64,000 bases of DNA. Origin: Aphanomyces cochlioides (lineage: Eukaryota > Oomycota > Saprolegniomycetes > Saprolegniales > Verrucalvaceae). The notes under the pieces are model-generated. The model did no database searches, had not been told where the DNA came from, and worked only from the letters and a program-made list of their open reading frames with translations. The translations under genes were made by a program, and so were the position numbers. Where the stretch lies: NCBI GenBank assembly GCA_019828595.1, contig JAHQRK010000027.1, forward strand, positions 186,001 to 250,000. Direction: 5' to 3'. Of this stretch, positions 1 through 10,350 are shown piece after piece (positions within the stretch are counted from its first letter, which is position 1; each line of letters begins with the position of its first letter).

Positions 1-29
1 AATGTATCTCCTCGTCAGTCCCATTTACG

Positions 30-637
30 ATGAGTTGGTGGAGCGACAAAGACGACTTGGTGCTACTCACTCAAGTGAACAACGACAGACCCTTCCTCTC
101 CAAAACAGGCTGTGTTATTCGGCATGTAGCAATTTTGGAGCCATCTATAAAGCCGAACACGCAAGATAATGGTGCCCCTTTGGCCTCAATGGCAGCAGCA
201 TACATGTCTAGTCGACTGACAGCGAGTCGCTTGCAAAAGTAGATCACATGCTCCCATTTGTCGAATAGAATATCAACCATGTCGTTAAATATATGACAGA
301 TAGACTCACGAGACCTACCATTGGCATCATGTTCACGTATCGCCGAGGATAAGACATTCGGTTGAGTAAAATACACAGAGCTTCAAACTACAACAACGGT
401 CACGTGCACTGGTGACAAAGACATCGGGAAGCCCATGTAGCACAACGAGAGAGTGTAATCCAGACATGTTAAAGCGGAAATTTTGTTCAGCGTCCTTGTC
501 ATTCATTTTTGTGGGATCAAACCTCACGTCAGGAACGACAGGGCGTTCAATGTGAATTCAAGCAGCAGTTTACGACGGCGTTGAGGCATGGAACGAGCGC
601 GACGAAGGAGGACGGTGATGTCTTGGATGGATAGCAT
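30..637. pseudogene. Internally deleted, decayed Harbinger element (Myb-like start fused to transposase remnant)
   Basis: Plus-strand codons from the ATG at 30 read SDKDDLVLLTQVNNDRPF, matching the start of the Myb/SANT-like protein at 62409. After about codon 28 the sequence becomes the antisense of a DDE transposase. On the minus strand the transposase runs from an ATG at 637 (MLSIQDITVLLRRARSMPQ) down to about 105. It has frameshifts near 525 and 375 and ends just after the first catalytic Asp block, FGFIDGSKIATCRI. The second half of the transposase and most of the Myb-like gene are gone, so this is a deletion derivative of a convergent two-gene Harbinger element like the one at the right edge. 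No terminal repeats are visible because the left end lies at or beyond the window edge. Confidence 0.7.
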
Positions 638-880
638 TTTTACTCTAAATTTAGCCAGAAAATACAGACACAGGCTGTGCAACAACAGCTCGGAAGAGTC
701 CACGTCTGTGTCTGCATCTGTAACTATTTCACAGACACAGATACAGAACACCACTTGCAACATCTCCCTAATATCAAACGCACAATATGTAAGGGTGCGT
801 CTGGCAAAATTTCAAAATCAATATACCATTTTCAGCTAAATTGGGATCAACGATTTATGGCATATTCAAAATGGAGGTAA

Positions 881-1221
881 AACCTCCATTTCGTAAAATG
901 GCATTTTGGGAGCCTCCAGTGATTATATCCCAACCAAAAATATTGGATTTGGTGCAAAACTCTTTGAGATAAACAAGTTCATATTTTGACCTAAATTATT
1001 GAATTTGGCCTCAAAATGGCATTTTGGGCCTATTTAGGGCCCGTCTGGCATCCGAAATATTACAATAAATAGGCCCAAAATGCCATTTTGAGGCCAAATT
1101 CAATAATTTAGGTCAAAATATGAACTTGTTTATCTCAAAGAGTTTTGCACCAAATCCAATATTTTTGGTTGGGATATACTCACTGGAGGCTCCCAAAATG
1201 CCATTTTACGAAATGGAGGTT
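881..1221. repeat. 341-bp foldback (long inverted repeat)
   Basis: Two arms of about 156 bp (881-1036 and 1066-1221) are nearly perfect reverse complements around a 29-bp spacer. Both outer ends carry AACCTCCATTTCGTAAAATG or its complement. The block immediately left (870-878) is again the inverted form of the first bases, so a second small hairpin sits at the left edge. No coding potential and no clear target duplication is visible. It resembles a foldback or MITE-type non-autonomous element. Confidence 0.85.
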
Positions 1222-1583
1222 AGCGAACTGTGATACAATCTATCTCATAAGGGTCACGTAGCAGTAAGTCTGCACGAAGGCACCAACTTGAATAGAATTG
1301 ATAGAACCAAGTCGGTCCATCCCTGATAGAACCATGGAGAATTAAATTCACTCTCAGCAGGACCAAGTCATAAGAGAATAGACTATCTGCGATAGAACCA
1401 TGGAGAATGAAATCCGTCCTGTGGACGACAAGGCATCGAATCCGTCGCCGACTGAGGGATACGTAGATCTGATTGGATACATGTAGCTTTAAGTCAATCA
1501 TCCATGTGTCTTCAAACATAAACAAACACGCTATTTTCGAGCTTGTTTGGCTCTTCAACTTGGTCAACACTACATATCGTAGC
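1222..1583. other. Non-coding spacer with a short repeated segment
   Basis: No convincing gene. A segment of about 25 bp beginning GATAGAACCATGGAGAAT occurs twice, near 1325 and 1389. The open minus-strand frame over 1220-1570 encodes no recognisable protein and partly reflects this repeat. Confidence 0.4.
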
Positions 1584-1611
1584 TACAGTCATGGCTCGAT
1601 TTAGTGAACCC
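1584..1611 (+). repeat. Left terminal repeat of YR element 1
   Basis: Inverted relative to 4186-4213 (two mismatches in 28) and to 1920-1943. It starts TACAGTCATGGCTCG. Confidence 0.75.
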
Positions 1612-1947
1612 TTCAACAATATAAAATATTACATTTATCGTGTTCCACACGGGTAATGATTATGAAAGGTAATTTCTACTACCATGGTAGTGCCCATCGA
1701 AATGAGCCGTGAAGTTCACAACAACATCCAAAGCATTCAGTGAATTATTCATGACATCAACAAATAACCGCCAAATCTCAGTACCGTTTGGGTCATCTGC
1801 AATTCCCTTCGTGTGGCCATCGACGTCTGTGGTGTTCAAACGACTTGAATAAACTCTATATTATTTCAACTTGTTGCATCTGATTGTATATTAATTTTGA
1901 AGGTATATTCATTTTCAGTGGGTTCACTAAATCGAGCCATGATAGGT

Positions 1948-4095
1948 ATATCTACTGCATGTGTGATTATTCAATTCAGAATTTGTATTGGATGTGATAT
2001 TGCAGTCGCTCTGAAGCTCAAGCAAAAGAGAACAAATGACAGTACAAAGCTTACGTACAAGTCTAAGACCAATCGCATGATGACGTGGTTGAGCAGTAAT
2101 TATCCTGATACAGTCGACGACCTCGAGAATCGCGTTAAAGTTCTGCTGCCGAACGATGCTGTCTTAGGTTTTTTGGCCACATATGTAAGGATGCATCGTA
2201 ATGCGACGAAAGCAACACGAACACGGTTACACCTTTGTCATCATCATGTATTAAGGGATATCGCAGTGCTTTAGTTGATTTGTACAGAGCCCAGTCACTT
2301 GAGTTGGATCCTACATTGAATACTGAATTGAAAATTATGCTTGATGGCTATGAAAAATTGATAAATGACTTGAAAAAACGTGGCTTGATGGACATCATGG
2401 AAGGAAAGCGCCATTTGAAGTCGACAGGATATTTCTTTTTGGCTCTACACTTGATGCAGCTTTGTCCAGAGAGCAGTGGTCAATCATGCTCAGCTACCCT
2501 TTTTGCATGGCCCTATTTTGTTTTAATGTGGAATTTGATGAGCCGAAGTGACTCCGTTGATTCTATTATACTCCAGCATTTAGATTGGCAAGAAGATGCA
2601 TTAATTATTGAGGAGCAGGGCCATAAAGGCGACCAAACTGGTGCAGATAAATTTGGAAAGCATATTTACGCTAACCCATACGAGCCACATCAATGTCCTA
2701 TCCTTGCCCTTGCTGTTTTGCTATTTTGCCGTGAAAATCATTCATCGAAAGTTCTCCATCAGTTGTTTTGTGGCACTGACAGCAAAAATAGATTTGGCAA
2801 AATACTTCGACGCGTTCTTGATAATTTGGGAGATGATGGCAGGCATGCTCTAGGCTGTCCAGCAAATGACATTGGCACACACAGTTTACGCAAAGGAAGT
2901 AGCACTTATGCCCTTGGGCAGATCAATGGCCCCAATCCTGTTTCTGTATTTTTGCGCATGGGGCAAAGCTTAGGAAAATTAAAAGACAGATACATTCACT
3001 TTGGAGAAGGCGCAGATCAATTATGTGGTCGCATGGTGTGTGAACTACCATTTAACGATGAGAGTTTTGCTTGTTTACCTCCACACTTTTCTAACGAACT
3101 TCTATCTCTTATGGATCTTAAATATTGGTGTACGATTGTCCCCGGCTTTGATAATTATCCACATGGAGTAAAAACGGCATGTCCATTCTTGTTGGCATCG
3201 CTCATTCATCATGAAGATTATCTTAGGTCAAAGCTGGAATTATCGCATCCTTTGTTTTCATCAAGAGTCTTTACACACAACAATTTGCTCAATAGTTTGC
3301 GCCACAAAACAAGTATTTACATTGGTATCTCCAGAATTGGGAATTAAATCTACTGGTGTACCACCATATTTAGCTATTGCTGCCAAAGTAAATGCGCTAG
3401 TATGTGAATTATACTCTCTCAAGTCAAGTCTATCTACGTTTGTTTCCGATCTTTCTGAATCAATGCCAAATTTTATTGCATCGAGGGTGGTTGAAGAGAT
3501 TAAGCAAAACTTCGTTGTGGATGGAGTTGCACCAATAACTATCAGAGACATTGATTCGAGATTTGCAGAACTAAGACAAAGCTTACTTGAGAGTATGCGG
3601 CAATTCAATACGGCTGGCAATACTGTTGCCCCTACACAAATTGAGTCACCTGTCGTTGATAAATGGAATACCTGGTGCTGGAATGACGGACTCATCTGTC
3701 ATTTTGTGCCCCCAGGATGGAATTTTCCTTCACACTTGACCGTGAAAAAACTTTGGGAGCTTTGGCATTTTGGAGACGAATGTGCTCATATTCGTCCCTA
3801 TAAGAATTTGGTAAAAAGGGCTGATATAAAGAAACCACACCACATGCGATATAGTCGCGCCAAGGCTGTGGTGGCCTTCGTTGACAGCAAAATCAAGCTC
3901 CCACTCGGTATATCGGGCATAAATAGCCTACACGTTGGTCAGGTTGATGGAATATATGAGATTGCATACGCTGAAGTGATAAGCCTGCTCTACGGATCCA
4001 AATCCACTCGGCGAGTCGACGACATCACTTACGGCAGATTGTACAATGTCCTCTGTGCGTTCAAAAAGCAACAAGTCGTTTCCATTCGTCAATAA
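1948..4095 (+). pseudogene. Crypton-type tyrosine recombinase (two frameshifts)
   Basis: The recombinase gene lies in three successive frames. It reads ...KLTYKSKTNRMMTWLSSN to about 2200, resumes one frame over with SSSCIKGYRSALVDLYRAQ to about 3310, then shifts again to KSTGVPPYLAIAAKVNALV and ends at 4095. Catalytic landmarks of the YR fold are present in the middle part: NLMSRSDSVDSI (first Arg), THSLRKGSS (His-x-x-Arg) and LKDRYIHFG (Tyr). The C-terminal part carries a Trp-rich block, WCWNDGLICHFVPPGWNFP...LWELWHFGD, comparable to the GCR1-like DNA-binding tail of Cryptons. It is homologous to the intact gene at 60092-62045, which supports the joining of the three pieces. Short introns at the shifts cannot be fully excluded, but no good splice pair was found. 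The true start is uncertain. Confidence 0.75.
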
Positions 4096-4185
4096 TAAGA
4101 GCATAATAAACCAATGAACTTTCCTGATTGTTTGTGATTTCAAGTCAATCACACATGCCGTCATTATATATATTCATTTTTTAGT

Positions 4186-4213
4186 GGGTTCACTAAATCG
4201 ACTCATGACTGTA
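4186..4213 (-). repeat. Right terminal repeat of YR element 1
   Basis: GGGTTCACTAAATCG followed by CTCATGACTGTA-type sequence. It is the inverted partner of 1584-1611 and a direct repeat of 1920-1943. The AT-rich bases just before it (TATTCATTTT) are also shared with the bases before 1920. Confidence 0.75.
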
Positions 4214-5650
4214 TATTTATGTTATCGCCAAAATCACACCAAGGTTGTATTTTTTTAAATCTGACCAATCAAACATAAATTAGTTGTGAAAAATTGTATT
4301 TGATTGGTCGAAACTAGCTAAAAAGTCTGCATCATTGAGGTATTTGATGGGGTATTTATCACACTCAAGTGTGATCCACGGTGTGATTTCTCCTGCAAGT
4401 CATTTTGTATGGAACTCACACTTGTCACACCACATACAAATATCATAAAAGGCTGTTCTAAGTCCATGCCACGCCAGTGAGATCCTAAACAACGGTAGTG
4501 CATTAGTCTAATGCGCCTATGACGTATGCTTTGTTTTCTCAGCTCATGAGAGCCGCGCTTCGCGCGGCGCTGCTTTTTATCGTTTCCGCTTCTACCACAG
4601 AAATGCGGGCATCTCAACCATAGAGTTCTGATATTTTAACACTGCGATAGCTTTAATCATTTAGTTCAGACAGCATGTTCCTTTCCGTGTTGAAATACGG
4701 GGTTGTTCATTAGTTTAGAGAGAGCTGTATTAGGCGCAAGATTCGTAGTCAGCTTTGCTAGCGCTTGTTTAAAGGAAATACTCGTCATACGCGCACGAAA
4801 TTGTTGTTGTGTGCTAACCTTTCTTATCCTGGCCTAGTAATCTATCACAGCACTGATGTTTGTGAAAGACGTTGGAGCAGAAAATCGGCTAAGATAATTC
4901 ATTCTCTTCTCCAAAAAATAGTGACCACACGACTTCATAGCCGCAAATTCTTGACAAAAACGATCCCCATGTGTGCATCATGTGCTCTCTATGTGATGCA
5001 GCTCATTAGAAATCCAACAGAACGATATTCAAATAACTTCTTTCCATCTCAAGAGGGACTCGAGACTTTGGGAATTTCCTTAATTTTAACCAGTAGAAAC
5101 TGGTGTGATCCACAGAGTGATATCTTATCGAAACGGTCATGATGTGTCCAGGGCATTTTACATAGATTGAAATCATCAATTTATTTAGATGGTTACTCCG
5201 CATTATCTAGACAGAGTTGTCGGCTCACTGCTCACTCTGCGGCTTCTCAGCAGAGAACAGCCCGACCATGTTCCCATGCATGCTCCAAATCTATGGAAGC
5301 TTGTCTCAAAACGGTGGTTCAAGATTCTAATGTAGCTCAGTGGATGTGAGAATAAGACCAAGCACTGTCCACCGCCCCATCGGACACTTCATGAATGATG
5401 CTTCACTTCAAAGTGCCTAGCTTGTCCAAGGCCGTCTCAATGACGAGTATAGAAGTTCATCATATCGATTGACGAGAACAAACTACAGCGTTGGTCTCGA
5501 CCACACATGCGCACCTGTAGTAGAGTGTACGTGACCTGGCTCAAGTCGACCTTCGTTGCTTTGGAAAGTTTGAAAGACCACCATATTGCTGTACAGAAAA
5601 GGCAGTGAAATGTTTCGGACTTTTATCAAAGGAGCATGACGACGTCCACT
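4214..5650. other. Intergenic, no supported gene
   Basis: Only short overlapping frames without family resemblance, including a 125-codon plus-strand frame at 4765-5142. A small GC-rich inverted repeat around CGCGCTTCGCGCGG lies near 4553-4567. No RNA gene was recognised. Confidence 0.4.
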
Positions 5651-5810
5651 AGAAAAGCGACCTTCTTTGATGCCAACGGGACCTTGGGTGTGACTTAATA
5701 TCCCACGCTCCAACCGCGGTGACAAAAGTGAATAAACAAGACGCAGGTCTCCTACAATCGGGGTCGCGTTGGATTTAACCTTGTGCATCTCCGCTCATTT
5801 CTCAAATATC

Positions 5811-6632
5811 ATGCTCGCCGTCATCGAACGAGGTCTATACGCCCGCCAACCACCGCGTGACAAGCTCTCACCTTCTGAGCGAGCATTGCCCTCTCATGTT
5901 GTCAACCTTGCCGGTATTCGACCTACGTCGGAAGTCCGCCGCCGCCAGCTTGTCATGGCTCAACGACGCTCGCGTGAAAAGTCGCGTCAACTCAAGCTGC
6001 TCGTTGCAACAAAGGAGCACCTCGCGAAAGAAGTGGAGACTCTTCAAGCTCAACACAAGGCTCACGTGACGGCCTACCACGCATCCCTTGCGCGTCGATT
6101 TCTCGACTACTTGGCGTTCTACGCTCACGGTATGCCAAGCATCGCAACTCCAAGTCAAGTCAAGATGGAGGCCGACCTCTTCTCTGATGCAGTGCCCAGA
6201 AGGTGGCTGGAGTGGGCATCTGTCTTTCCCATCTTTCGGTTGACTTTCCTGTCTTCTGAAGTCCTTTCTTTGGACGACTGCAGTGGTGATCTACTCCTTC
6301 GCGTGTCCATGGAAATGACCGTCAAGGCACACGACAAACCATTCCCCGAAGCAAACAACGTTCTTCCCCTGACAAGCGTTGATGCTCCAGTGGGAAAACG
6401 TGCGACTATTCCATTCAGTGTCGTGGCGTACTTTGACGGTGGCAAAATCTCCCGCATTGAGCCCGAAGTGAACATATCGATGGCGATTGCAACTGCTGGG
6501 GGAATGCCTCAGTTGTTGCGAGCGGCCAACTCCTACAAGCGTTCAAATCCAGTCGAGGAAGAGAAAGATTCGCTGCCGAGGAAACGATCGAAAGCGAGTG
6601 TTGCGTTCATATTGAATCAAGTCTTTTGTTGA
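5811..6632 (+). CDS. bZIP-like transcription factor with variant basic region (copy 1)
   Basis: 273 aa in one exon; the ATG at 5811 is the first in frame and fits the N-terminus of the paralogue at 12795 (xxxIERGL...LPSHVVNLAxIxPxSE). Residues about 42-62 form a basic segment, RRRQLVMAQRRSREKSRQLK, followed by a Leu/Val-spaced helix that could dimerise. By alignment to the bZIP signature N-x(2)-A-A-x(2)-S/C-R, the Ala, Ser and Arg are kept but Asn is replaced by Leu. Oomycete bZIPs with non-Asn residues at this position are established in Phytophthora. The rest (about 110-240) has no recognised domain; a C-terminal ASVAFILN motif is shared by all three copies. Predicted role: nuclear DNA-binding regulator; target unknown. 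It lies in a segmental duplication. Confidence 0.7.
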   Translation: MLAVIERGLYARQPPRDKLSPSERALPSHVVNLAGIRPTSEVRRRQLVMAQRRSREKSRQLKLLVATKEHLAKEVETLQAQHKAHVTAYHASLARRFLDYLAFYAHGMPSIATPSQVKMEADLFSDAVPRRWLEWASVFPIFRLTFLSSEVLSLDDCSGDLLLRVSMEMTVKAHDKPFPEANNVLPLTSVDAPVGKRATIPFSVVAYFDGGKISRIEPEVNISMAIATAGGMPQLLRAANSYKRSNPVEEEKDSLPRKRSKASVAFILNQVFC

Positions 6633-6913
6633 TAAATTGGCCATCGAGTGTCCGTCGTCATCCTTCATGGGCTAATCCTACAACCTCACAATAAACTTCG
6701 TTCGAATGGAAAGCCTTCAAAAGCAAATACCTTCCACCAACAAAGGCCAGTGTCGTTGTTCAGTACGACTGCGATCATTTGCAGGTCGCTTATCCTTTGG
6801 ATACATTCAACAGTTGACATCAAGATGACAGATTTTCCATGGTGGTTGTCACGACCCATGGAACCATCGAACATGTCGAGCCATGATAAAACAATGTTCA
6901 TGACAAACCTTTA

Positions 6914-7212
6914 GAGCATGCCCAACGCGACAACTCTATTCCATCACGCTAAATCCAATCTAGCGTGCGTTACTCACTCAAAATTTGGCGTGATTGCCTG
7001 AGCAAGCCCAACGGTCATATCCTCTACGTTTCGGGACTATATGGCATCGACCACGCCAGACGCTATTCACCACGCCAAATCTAGTGGAAATTCTAGCGTG
7101 CACGCTAGAATTTCGTTACACGCTAGTTTTAGCGTGACACCGTTGGGCTTGAATTTGCCACGCTAGAACGCTAAATTCTATTTGGTTAGCGTGGCCGCGT
7201 TGGGCATGCTCT
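6914..7212. mobile_element. Harbinger-type MITE with TTA target duplication
   Basis: A 299-bp non-coding element begins GAGCATGCCCAACGCG and ends with its exact inverse complement, CGCGTTGGGCATGCTC. It is flanked on both sides by TTA (6911-6913 and 7213-7215). A 3-bp TWA duplication is typical of PIF/Harbinger insertions. Internal repeats around TAGCGTG add more secondary structure, for example near 7090-7115. The corresponding place in unit B of the duplication (about 11805) lacks the element, so it arrived after the duplication. Confidence 0.85.
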
Positions 7213-9036
7213 TAGGTTAGCCACTTGATACGTACTGTTCAGCAACACAGCCGTTTGGACCAACACAATTCGTCTAGAAGGCTCTTCCGCTAAAAGTCTG
7301 GAGGAACTTTGCTGACGCGGCTCTGCTCAAGAGCCCCATGGCCGTGGAAGAGGACCTGTTTCACAGTTGCAATGTATAAAGTTGAATGAATCTTCTCAAG
7401 ACGAGAGTCCAACTCGTGACCCAACACCGATACTACATCGCACTTCCTGGTCGTCTCTGCATTCTTTTCGTCATGTGCTCCCGTGACCCTCCATGTGGCG
7501 TAAATTCAGGATTCTTCAGCTTGTGGTGCCGAGTCTACGATACCAGCATGGTTGAAAGTACCTGCAAAACGAGATGCGTCGGCGACCTGGCAACTTGTTC
7601 GAGTTCTCTTGGCGAGACGAAAATTGAGTCAAAGTTTAGTGCACAAACCACTCTACGAATATGATGATGTATGTCAAACCACGGAGAAATCTTCAGGAGA
7701 AAGTCTTCCTTCACGAGTGTCCTTTTAGCTCCGCGAAATATCATCGGCTCCAGCCTCAGGATTAGTGCATCGAGAGTCCAGTTGGCAGTGCGGTACTACC
7801 AAACCAATGGACACTACTATGGATTCGGTATACATCTCGCCATGGACACTGTTGTCGATGTCGCTGGGGAGCAATCGCATGCTGCGCAATTCGGAACGGA
7901 ATGTCCTGCCTCATCGGTATTCTGTGCAAGGATTGTGGTCTCAGCGTCGATTTTATTCAAGAAAACCACCTACAGATGATGCAGACGGCTACGGTTTTCG
8001 TTATAAGGTTGTTGGCAGCTCACAGCCACAAAGTCACTGGGATTGTTGACATGTATATTGAGATTCATTGGGATCTGCTCCAAGCTCTGAACAAGATGTG
8101 GATAGCGGACGGACGTGGTGGAGCGTCTCGTCCAAGACTGGTGATGCACCAGACCAAGTTGATTGACACAGCAACGAATGGCAATTGAATCCAAAAGAAA
8201 GAAACCGACCCCGTCAGCTCTGTTGCTGGAAGCAGCGACATTGACTGTCATGCGATGGGTGCACGCACTCATACCGATTGCCCGTGCTACTTGGAGCTCT
8301 TGGACCAAGTTTCAGTCCAAGATGAACGCGACCTCGCTAGCGCATTCACGCCAATTTCTCGGTTTGGTCGTACTTCTATTCTCTTGCAATAGGATCACAA
8401 GATGCTCGACTTCTGTCTTTTATGTCCATCCACGCCAAACAACAAGGAGAACAATCACGACCAAACGAGAGAGAGCCACGTTTAATCTGTTGAGCCTACT
8501 CGCCGTTTGACTGCACGAATTGCGGATTCAGCATCAGGTAGGCATACAATCTTGTTTGACGAACTTTTCATGAAGATCTTGTCGCCAGTCTCACCTCGAC
8601 CACATCTCTAGTCGAACCCTATTGTACTTGGCAAAGGTAAGGTATCACTCACTTAGTCGTTACTCCTCGAGATGGCCACGGTGAGCAGTGTCTAGCTGGA
8701 TTAGTTAGAAACAACCAACAGCTACCCCCATCGCAGTAATGCTAGCTGCAGACTGCTGCATTGTACGCTCTCTCTTGACTATTCTGGTCGTGGAGAGATG
8801 GTCCAAAGTGTCTCAAGTGGCATCTGCAGCTTTGTTCCGCCGCCAGAAGCGCGACAGAGTGGAATTTACGCGTACAGTAAGCTGTGAGACCAGAGCGTGC
8901 GCGACCTTTGCTTGATACGAGAGGCCCTGGGTATGCGCTTGCAATGATTTATCAGACATTACTGCAGGATCTTGCGGTATGAATCGTGGCTATCAAAGAC
9001 AATGTTGGCTTGACGAGTGTCAGTCGAAAATTTGCC
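7213..9036. other. Diverged duplication flank and intergenic DNA
   Basis: 7340-7660 is the diverged counterpart of 11990-12330. From 7660 to 9036 there are many short overlapping frames but none with a recognisable protein signature. No RNA gene or array was found. An upstream exon of the PH-domain gene could lie here but cannot be proved. Confidence 0.4.
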
Positions 9037-9441
9037 ATGTCCATCAAATCGGGGACATTGTTCAAGAAAGGATCTGGCAAAGGCTTCTTTCCGCGACGAA
9101 ATTGGAAGCCTCGGCATTGCGTGCTCACCATGTCAGCTTTGAATTACTACGATCGACAAGACGGGCGTCTGAAAGGCTCGATCGACTTGACCCGTTGCTC
9201 ATGGGATGCGCTCGAAATTATGCCTTGCGATTGTCCCAAAACAGGCCAGTCCGCCTCGACCGGTTGGCGCATTGCAATTCAAACCCATGTCCATCGGTAC
9301 TTCATCGCTGCGACGTCAGAGCGAGAAATGTACGACTGGGCGTTGGCCTTGGCGTCTGTCATCACGGAGAACCGCGCAGTTGTTTTAAGTCAATCCAGGA
9401 TAGTGCTAGGAAGGATCCCAAAATGGGCGACCGTACGATAA
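9037..9441 (+). CDS. PH-domain protein
   Basis: 134 aa from the ATG at 9037. The protein reads MSIKSGTLFKKGSGKGFFPR...WKPRHCVLTMSALNYYDRQDG, a classic first half of a pleckstrin-homology domain: K-G-x-L-xK, the RxW basic turn and strand 3-4 Tyr/Phe residues. After SIDLTRC it closes with HRYFIAATSEREMYDWALALASVI, the terminal helix with its invariant Trp. Such domains bind phosphoinositides or partners at membranes. The ORF is open upstream of 9037 only through a non-ATG codon. A splice-acceptor-like CTGCAG at 8962 leaves room for a 5' exon, so the gene may be longer at either end. No other domain is visible. Confidence 0.7.
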   Translation: MSIKSGTLFKKGSGKGFFPRRNWKPRHCVLTMSALNYYDRQDGRLKGSIDLTRCSWDALEIMPCDCPKTGQSASTGWRIAIQTHVHRYFIAATSEREMYDWALALASVITENRAVVLSQSRIVLGRIPKWATVR

Positions 9442-10350
9442 ACTAAACTAACAACGTGAACCTGCTCTACAATGTCTGCTTGTATTCCTCCGCTGCCATG
9501 AGCTCTTTCGAGGACAATTCAAGAACGTTTACGCCTTGTTTCCATGAGAGACAGGAGCATTCTCCCGCTGGATCATCAACTCTATTGCATTGCGGCCTGT
9601 GGTTTCAGTCGGAGTTGCGACCTGACGAAGGAATGAAGTTGCTGTCGTATCCCTGATGAAACTATCAGTGGCTGTGCGTGGATTTCCCACCGAAGAGCTC
9701 GTACCTTCACCAGCAATGAATTCGTGGCGAAGTGTCTAGTTCATTCGTGTCTTTCTCGTTGATGCACCGCGTCGAGTCGAACGCAACACTTGCAATCTAG
9801 CCTTTCTCCCCAAACTCCACGCATCGTGTCCAAATGAGGATGCTGAAGTAGCGACCTTCTACAAACGCTCACCAGCACACCCTAGCTCGTGCTACAACTA
9901 TTTGCTCCCACTGGGGGAAGCTATTCCCTCCATCATCATGAGCTCCACGTGGTTGTAATTTCAGAATGGCCAACTGATCGTAGCATCTCCAAAGAAACGG
10001 GTCGCCTCCTGGCGCTAGCTCTCATTGACCATGAAAAAGTAAGGGGCTCGTCGAGAACCGCAAGCCGTCGTTGCTGCTCGTTGCAAGAGTCGAGTAAATC
10101 ATCCAACTGTGTCCAGCCTCCTCCAGTTGTTGTGTTTGCCCGATAACGTCCGTCGCAATCTGCCGACTTGGTCGATTTCCAAGGCAAACACCAAGGGCTG
10201 GCCAGACAAGACAACTTTCACCGTGAAGATCGGGAGGACAAGGATTGCTTGGAGTAACAGGCAAGACGATCTCCGTGCTGCTTTGAGTGTCGCCGTCACA
10301 GAACAGATCCAAGAAATATCTTGGACTTTTATGGAGCACGATAACGTGGA
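9442..10350. other. Intergenic, no supported gene
   Basis: Several open frames on both strands (for example 10022-10501 minus) lack family signatures, and part of that frame lies in duplicated promoter sequence. Nothing else recognised. Confidence 0.4.

Larger units (their letters stand above)
1584..4213 (+). mobile_element. Crypton-type tyrosine-recombinase element 1 (decayed, with inverted terminal repeats)
   Basis: The element is bounded by a 28-nt repeat, 1584-1611 on the left and inverted at 4186-4213 on the right, matching at 26 of 28 positions by eye (core TCGATTTAGTGAACCC). A third copy at 1920-1943, in the same orientation as the right copy, lies just upstream of the coding region. 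Inside is a single recombinase gene with two frameshifts. The third copy makes 1590-1941 a perfect inverted pair of its own. No unambiguous target duplication is seen next to either end. Confidence 0.7.
5650..7660 (+). repeat. Segmental duplication, unit A
   Basis: This block aligns in order with 10350-12330. The shared parts are the promoter region (CAAGACGCAGGTCTCC at 5735 and 10441), the bZIP-like gene, and a diverged 3' flank with recognisable anchors: TTCATGAC before 6905 and 11800, CAACTCGTGACC near 7410 and 12050, GCGTCGGCGACCTG near 7577 and 12247. Flanks show many substitutions and indels while the coding part is almost identical. The MITE at 6914-7212 exists only in unit A. Confidence 0.7.

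Noticed and set aside
1220..1570. 116-codon minus-strand frame
   Set aside because: No family resemblance; partly made of a repeated 25-bp segment beside the foldback.
5310..5360. tRNA-like boxes (GGTTCAAGATTC and TAGCTCAGTGG)
   Set aside because: The T-loop-like box precedes the D-arm-like box, and no acceptor or anticodon stem can be drawn on either strand.
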